Assembly: GCA_964496755.1 (NCBI GenBank)
Contig: CAZCBD010000118.1
Coordinates: forward strand, 1-9,049
Origin: CAZCBD01 sp964496755
Lineage (GTDB): Bacteria > Bacteroidota > Ignavibacteria > Ignavibacteriales > Melioribacteraceae
DNA: 9,049 nt
Direction of reading: 5' to 3'
Shown here: piece by piece, positions 6,529-9,049 of the stretch
Position numbering within the stretch: position 1 is the stretch's first letter
Layout: each line of letters opens with the position of its first letter
The notes under the pieces: generated by a model
What the model was told of the DNA's origin: nothing
The model's database searches: none
Seen by the model: the letters and a program-made list of their open reading frames with translations, nothing else
Translations under genes and position numbers: made by a program

Positions 6529-6607
6529 AATAAGTTTTTTTATAATGAATTTCAATATTGAAAAGTAGTACATTTTTAGTTCTATTTAAAACCTGTTTTT
6601 AAAATTT

Positions 6608-6612
6608 AAGGA
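6608..6612 (+). promoter_or_regulatory. Ribosome binding site of the barrel gene
   Basis: AAGGA lies 7 nt before ATG 6620 but only 1 nt before the in-frame ATG at 6614. The spacing selects 6620, so the protein starts MRKILLL rather than MKMRKILLL. Confidence 0.65.
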
Positions 6613-6619
6613 TATGAAG

Positions 6620-7675
6620 ATGAGAAAGATTCTTTTACTGATATTTTGTTTGCTTATAAGTAATGTGTTTGCACAAGGTGATGTCAAAATTTCGGGAAAA
6701 TGGTTTTTACATTATACGAATGGCAAAAGTAATGGCAAAGATGTTTCATTTACATCTATTTCAAAAGGGTATGTTAATTTCACTAAGGATATTGGAGATG
6801 GTTTTAGTGTTAAAGTTACGCCCGATATAAAGTTGGATAATTCCGGTGAAAATAAAGGCGATCTAAATATCAGATTAAAATACTTTGTATTAAAGTATAA
6901 AATGAAAAATTTCGGATTTATTTCTAAGCCTACTTTAACAGTTGGTCTGGTTCCAAGATCATTTTACGGGTTCGAACAAAAAATTAATGGATATCGGATT
7001 CAAGGAAACATGTTCATGGATAGGAATAAAATAATCGGGACTACGGATTATGGTTTGAATTTTTCGGGATTATTGGGTGGAGAAGTTAGCAAAGATTATC
7101 AACGAAAAGTCAATAAAGCCTATCCGGGTAGATATGGCAGTTTTGCTTTGGGTATTTATAATGGAAGTGGATATCATGGAATTGAAGAAAACACTAATAA
7201 AATTGTTGATGCAAGGTTATCTTTACGGCCCTTAAGTGAGTTATTGCCAAATCTTCAATTAACTTATTACGGTTCATTCGGAAAAGGCAATACACCTGTT
7301 GAACCTGACTTTAAATTAAATGCTTTTTTGTTAACATTTGATCATGAATATTTTGCTTTAACCGGACAGTATTTCAAATCGACGGGAACGGTTTCGGGTA
7401 AGGCAATTGAAAATGGTAAAGCATATAATTTAAAAGGATATAGCTTTTTTGTTGACCTAAAATTAGTACCGAAAGTTTTTACCGTATTTGCAAGATATGA
7501 TAAAATAACCAGAGAAAAAGTTACCGAGGAAAATCAGAATGAGATTATTGCCGGAGCTGCATACACAGTAAGAAAGGGTATTCGGTTGGTTTTGGATTAT
7601 GATACAACGAAAAAATATTTATCTGAATATTCAAATAATGTTTTGGTTAAATTTTCAATGGAAGTAAAATTTTAA
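6620..7675 (+). CDS. Outer-membrane beta-barrel protein (porin-like)
   Basis: The protein has 351 residues from ATG 6620. Residues 1-19 are a signal peptide (RKILLLIFCLLISNVFA, then Gln). The mature chain is rich in alternating polar and aromatic/hydrophobic beta strands, for example VKISGKWFLHYTNG near the start, then KGYVNFTKDI, FALGIYNGSGYHG, LQLTYYGSFGKG, FALTGQYFKSTG and LKGYSFFVDLKLV. The chain ends in Phe (VKFSMEVKF), the outer-membrane insertion signature read by BamA. The length suggests about 14-16 strands. The GIYNGSGYHG and following RLSLRPL segment recall porins of the phosphate-selective (OprP/O) and related groups, but the family cannot be named with certainty. It is likely a diffusion channel of unknown selectivity. 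It has its own divergent promoter region upstream and a hairpin terminator 20 bp downstream. Confidence 0.8.
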   Translation: MRKILLLIFCLLISNVFAQGDVKISGKWFLHYTNGKSNGKDVSFTSISKGYVNFTKDIGDGFSVKVTPDIKLDNSGENKGDLNIRLKYFVLKYKMKNFGFISKPTLTVGLVPRSFYGFEQKINGYRIQGNMFMDRNKIIGTTDYGLNFSGLLGGEVSKDYQRKVNKAYPGRYGSFALGIYNGSGYHGIEENTNKIVDARLSLRPLSELLPNLQLTYYGSFGKGNTPVEPDFKLNAFLLTFDHEYFALTGQYFKSTGTVSGKAIENGKAYNLKGYSFFVDLKLVPKVFTVFARYDKITREKVTEENQNEIIAGAAYTVRKGIRLVLDYDTTKKYLSEYSNNVLVKFSMEVKF

Positions 7676-7695
7676 TAAAAAGCGAAAAAGCATTT

Positions 7696-7729
7696 ATAAA
7701 AAAGGCTGCAATTATGCAGCCTTTTTTAT
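7696..7729. terminator. Bidirectional intrinsic terminator
   Basis: A 15-bp perfect stem (ATAAAAAAGGCTGCA pairing with its complement at 7715-7729), with loop ATTA at 7711-7714. The GC-rich core GGCTGCA is flanked by A6 and T6, so both strands give a stem followed by a U-run. It sits between the barrel gene (stop at 7675) and the convergent chemotaxis gene (stop at 7736) and serves both. Confidence 0.92.
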
Positions 7730-7735
7730 GTTTTA

Positions 7736-9049
7736 TTATTCGGTTAGATAATTATTTTTATTTCGTTTTTCTTCTTCCGAAAGAATAAATCTATTACTCA
7801 AGTCCTGTAGCTGAAGAGTAAGCTTACTCAGGTCATCAGTAGCAAGAGAAATTTGTTCCATTCCTTCGGCTGCTTCTTGCGAAACAACACGAATACTTTC
7901 AATGCTTGTGCTCATTTGTTCAACGGCAGCGGCTTCTTCTTCGCTTGCTTCGGCTACATTTGTTACTAATTCAACTGCAGATTTTGTGCTCAGTATTATT
8001 TCATTTAATGCAACGCCGGCACGTTGGGTTTTTTGTTTTCCCAGTTCAACTTCTTCAGTTCCTTTTTGCATGGAATTAACAGCACCGGTTGTATCTTTTT
8101 GAATTTGTGAAATAATAGTGGCAATCTCTTTTGTGGCTTGTGTAGTTCTATCGGCTAATTTTCTAACCTCATCGGCAACAACAGCAAAACCACGTCCTTG
8201 CTCACCGGCACGCGCCGCTTCAATTGCAGCATTTAATGCAAGTAAATTTGTCTGATCCGCAATGTCATCGATAACCATTGCAATGTTACCTATTTTATCA
8301 CTGTTTTTGCCAAGTTCAATAACAATTTCAGCTGATTCGGAAACAATGTCTGCAATTTCATTCATCGTTTCAATTGTTTCTTCAACAATTTCACCACCTT
8401 TCTGAGCAATTTCACCTGCTTGTAAAGAAGCTTTTTTAGCTTCGGTGGCATTTTTATTGGATTCAAAAATTGCTTTGGCAATATCGTTTACGGCTTCGGT
8501 GGTTTCGGATATTCTAACGCTTTGTTCTCTTGAGCCCGAGGCAATACCGCTTGTAATAGAATTGATTTCGGTACTTGCACTTGCAGTAGCTTCAACAGAA
8601 TCTTGAATACTGCGAATCATGGCTCGAATATTTTGAATAACTGAATTGAAGCCGGCGAAAAGCTTTCCGATATTATCATTTGGATTTTCTATTTTCAGCT
8701 GAGTAGTTAAATCTCCGTTTTTTACTTGCTCCATTGTTTCAAGCATTTTCTTTGTATTTTCAGCAAGGTAGGCACGTTGTTTTTCAGATTCTTCGATTGC
8801 TATTTCAATTTTCTTTTGAATGCTGTTTTTTTCATCAATAAGTAATTGTTGTGTTTCGTTTATGTTTTTTATCATTGTACAGAAGCTTTCGGCCAGTTCA
8901 CCTATTTCATCATCGGATCTGTAACTAATTCTAACGTCTGTATTTCCTTCTGCAGCTTTAAGTGCAACTTCATTAATTGTTAAAATTGGAGAAACAATTT
9001 TTTTGTTTATTAATTTAAATGCAAAATAAGTAACAAATAATGATAAAAT
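7736..9049 (-). CDS. Methyl-accepting chemotaxis protein, C-terminal part (runs off right edge)
   Basis: The frame is open to the right edge (437 residues visible). The ATG at 8875 is internal, because the 58 codons before it encode the end of a TM helix (LSLFVTYFAFKLI) and a HAMP domain. HAMP 1 spans about 18-68, with Pro21 and DEIGELAESF at 47-56. A second HAMP-like unit lies at about 101-146 (MEQVKNGDLTTQL, DNIGKLFAGFN). The rest is the long antiparallel coiled coil of the signalling domain. The canonical kinase-contact tip (ADQTNLLALNAAIEAARAGE, then QGRGFAVVADEVRKLA) falls at about 264-299. The protein transmits ligand signals to CheA/CheW and is methylated by CheR. No C-terminal CheR-docking pentapeptide is present (it ends NYLTE). 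The ligand-binding domain is outside the window, so the stimulus is unknown. Confidence 0.93.
   Translation of the reverse strand: MLSLFVTYFAFKLINKKIVSPILTINEVALKAAEGNTDVRISYRSDDEIGELAESFCTMIKNINETQQLLIDEKNSIQKKIEIAIEESEKQRAYLAENTKKMLETMEQVKNGDLTTQLKIENPNDNIGKLFAGFNSVIQNIRAMIRSIQDSVEATASASTEINSITSGIASGSREQSVRISETTEAVNDIAKAIFESNKNATEAKKASLQAGEIAQKGGEIVEETIETMNEIADIVSESAEIVIELGKNSDKIGNIAMVIDDIADQTNLLALNAAIEAARAGEQGRGFAVVADEVRKLADRTTQATKEIATIISQIQKDTTGAVNSMQKGTEEVELGKQKTQRAGVALNEIILSTKSAVELVTNVAEASEEEAAAVEQMSTSIESIRVVSQEAAEGMEQISLATDDLSKLTLQLQDLSNRFILSEEEKRNKNNYLTE

Larger units (their letters stand above)
6516..6619. promoter_or_regulatory. Divergent regulatory region between the M14 and barrel genes
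   Basis: This 104-bp AT-rich spacer must hold both promoters. It contains a perfect 14-bp palindrome TTTCAATATTGAAA (6550-6563) near its centre, a possible operator. A plus-strand TATAAT (6541-6546) has no convincing -35 partner, and a near TAnnTTTG box (TACATTTT, 6569-6576) also lacks a good upstream TTG. I cannot assign transcription starts. In such AT-rich DNA the palindrome could be chance. Confidence 0.35.

Noticed and set aside
6516..6530. TTG start at 6530 for the M14 protein
   Set aside because: It overlaps the GGGGGG ribosome site and would prepend MGGIL to a complete lipoprotein signal.
6614..6619. ATG at 6614 as start of the barrel protein
   Set aside because: Only 1 nt separates it from AAGGA; the ATG at 6620 has 7-nt spacing and a normal signal-peptide N-terminus. 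The difference is two residues.
8873..8875. ATG at 8875 as start of the chemotaxis protein
   Set aside because: The upstream frame encodes a TM end and a HAMP domain without a stop to the window edge.
1..9049. CRISPR array, tRNA, rRNA, insertion sequence, prophage or defence genes
   Set aside because: No regularly spaced repeats, cloverleaf sequences, transposase motifs or terminal inverted repeats were seen on either strand by eye; all long frames are explained by ordinary chromosomal genes.

Overview
This is a strongly AT-rich bacterial window. The gene content points to the Bacteroidota/Ignavibacteriota part of the FCB group: a GSCFA-family protein, a TonB-dependent receptor with an N-terminal carboxypeptidase-like regulatory domain, secreted proteins whose mature form would begin with Gln, and a large M14 lipoprotein. 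Several genes have clear Shine-Dalgarno sequences (GGAGG, GAGG, GGGGGG, AAGGA), which are uncommon in classical Bacteroidetes. An Ignavibacteria-like or other deep FCB lineage is therefore my best guess; this is inference.

Layout. (1) Positions 2220 to 1, minus strand: a four-gene operon. It has a promoter, a six-TM membrane protein, a small winged-helix regulator overlapping it by 8 bp, an exported TPR protein, and the first 151 residues of a TonB-dependent receptor that runs off the left edge. A near-identical 22-bp element (20/22) sits directly before the Shine-Dalgarno sequence of both the first and third genes, and is a good candidate operator for the regulator. (2) 2273-4761, plus strand: a GSCFA/SGNH-like protein starting at TTG, followed 2 bp later by a LeuT-fold Na+-dependent (NSS) transporter. 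(3) A 26-bp perfect palindrome at 4747-4772 is a bidirectional terminator between the transporter and the convergent M14 gene, and it contains the transporter's last codons. (4) 6515-4776, minus strand: an M14 zinc carboxypeptidase-like lipoprotein, divergent from a plus-strand outer-membrane beta-barrel protein at 6620-7675. (5) A second bidirectional terminator at 7696-7729. (6) 9049-7736, minus strand: a methyl-accepting chemotaxis protein whose N-terminus (sensor and first TM) is outside the window; its HAMP domain reads open to the right edge.

How the genes may work together. The left operon looks like a self-regulated outer-membrane uptake module of unknown substrate. The middle and right parts are individual envelope and transport functions (Na+-coupled amino-acid-type import, periplasmic or surface peptide hydrolysis, an outer-membrane channel, chemosensing) with no sequence evidence of one joint pathway. 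There are no tRNA or rRNA genes, CRISPR arrays, insertion sequences or prophage genes that I can support. No gene-free stretch exceeds about 115 bases.
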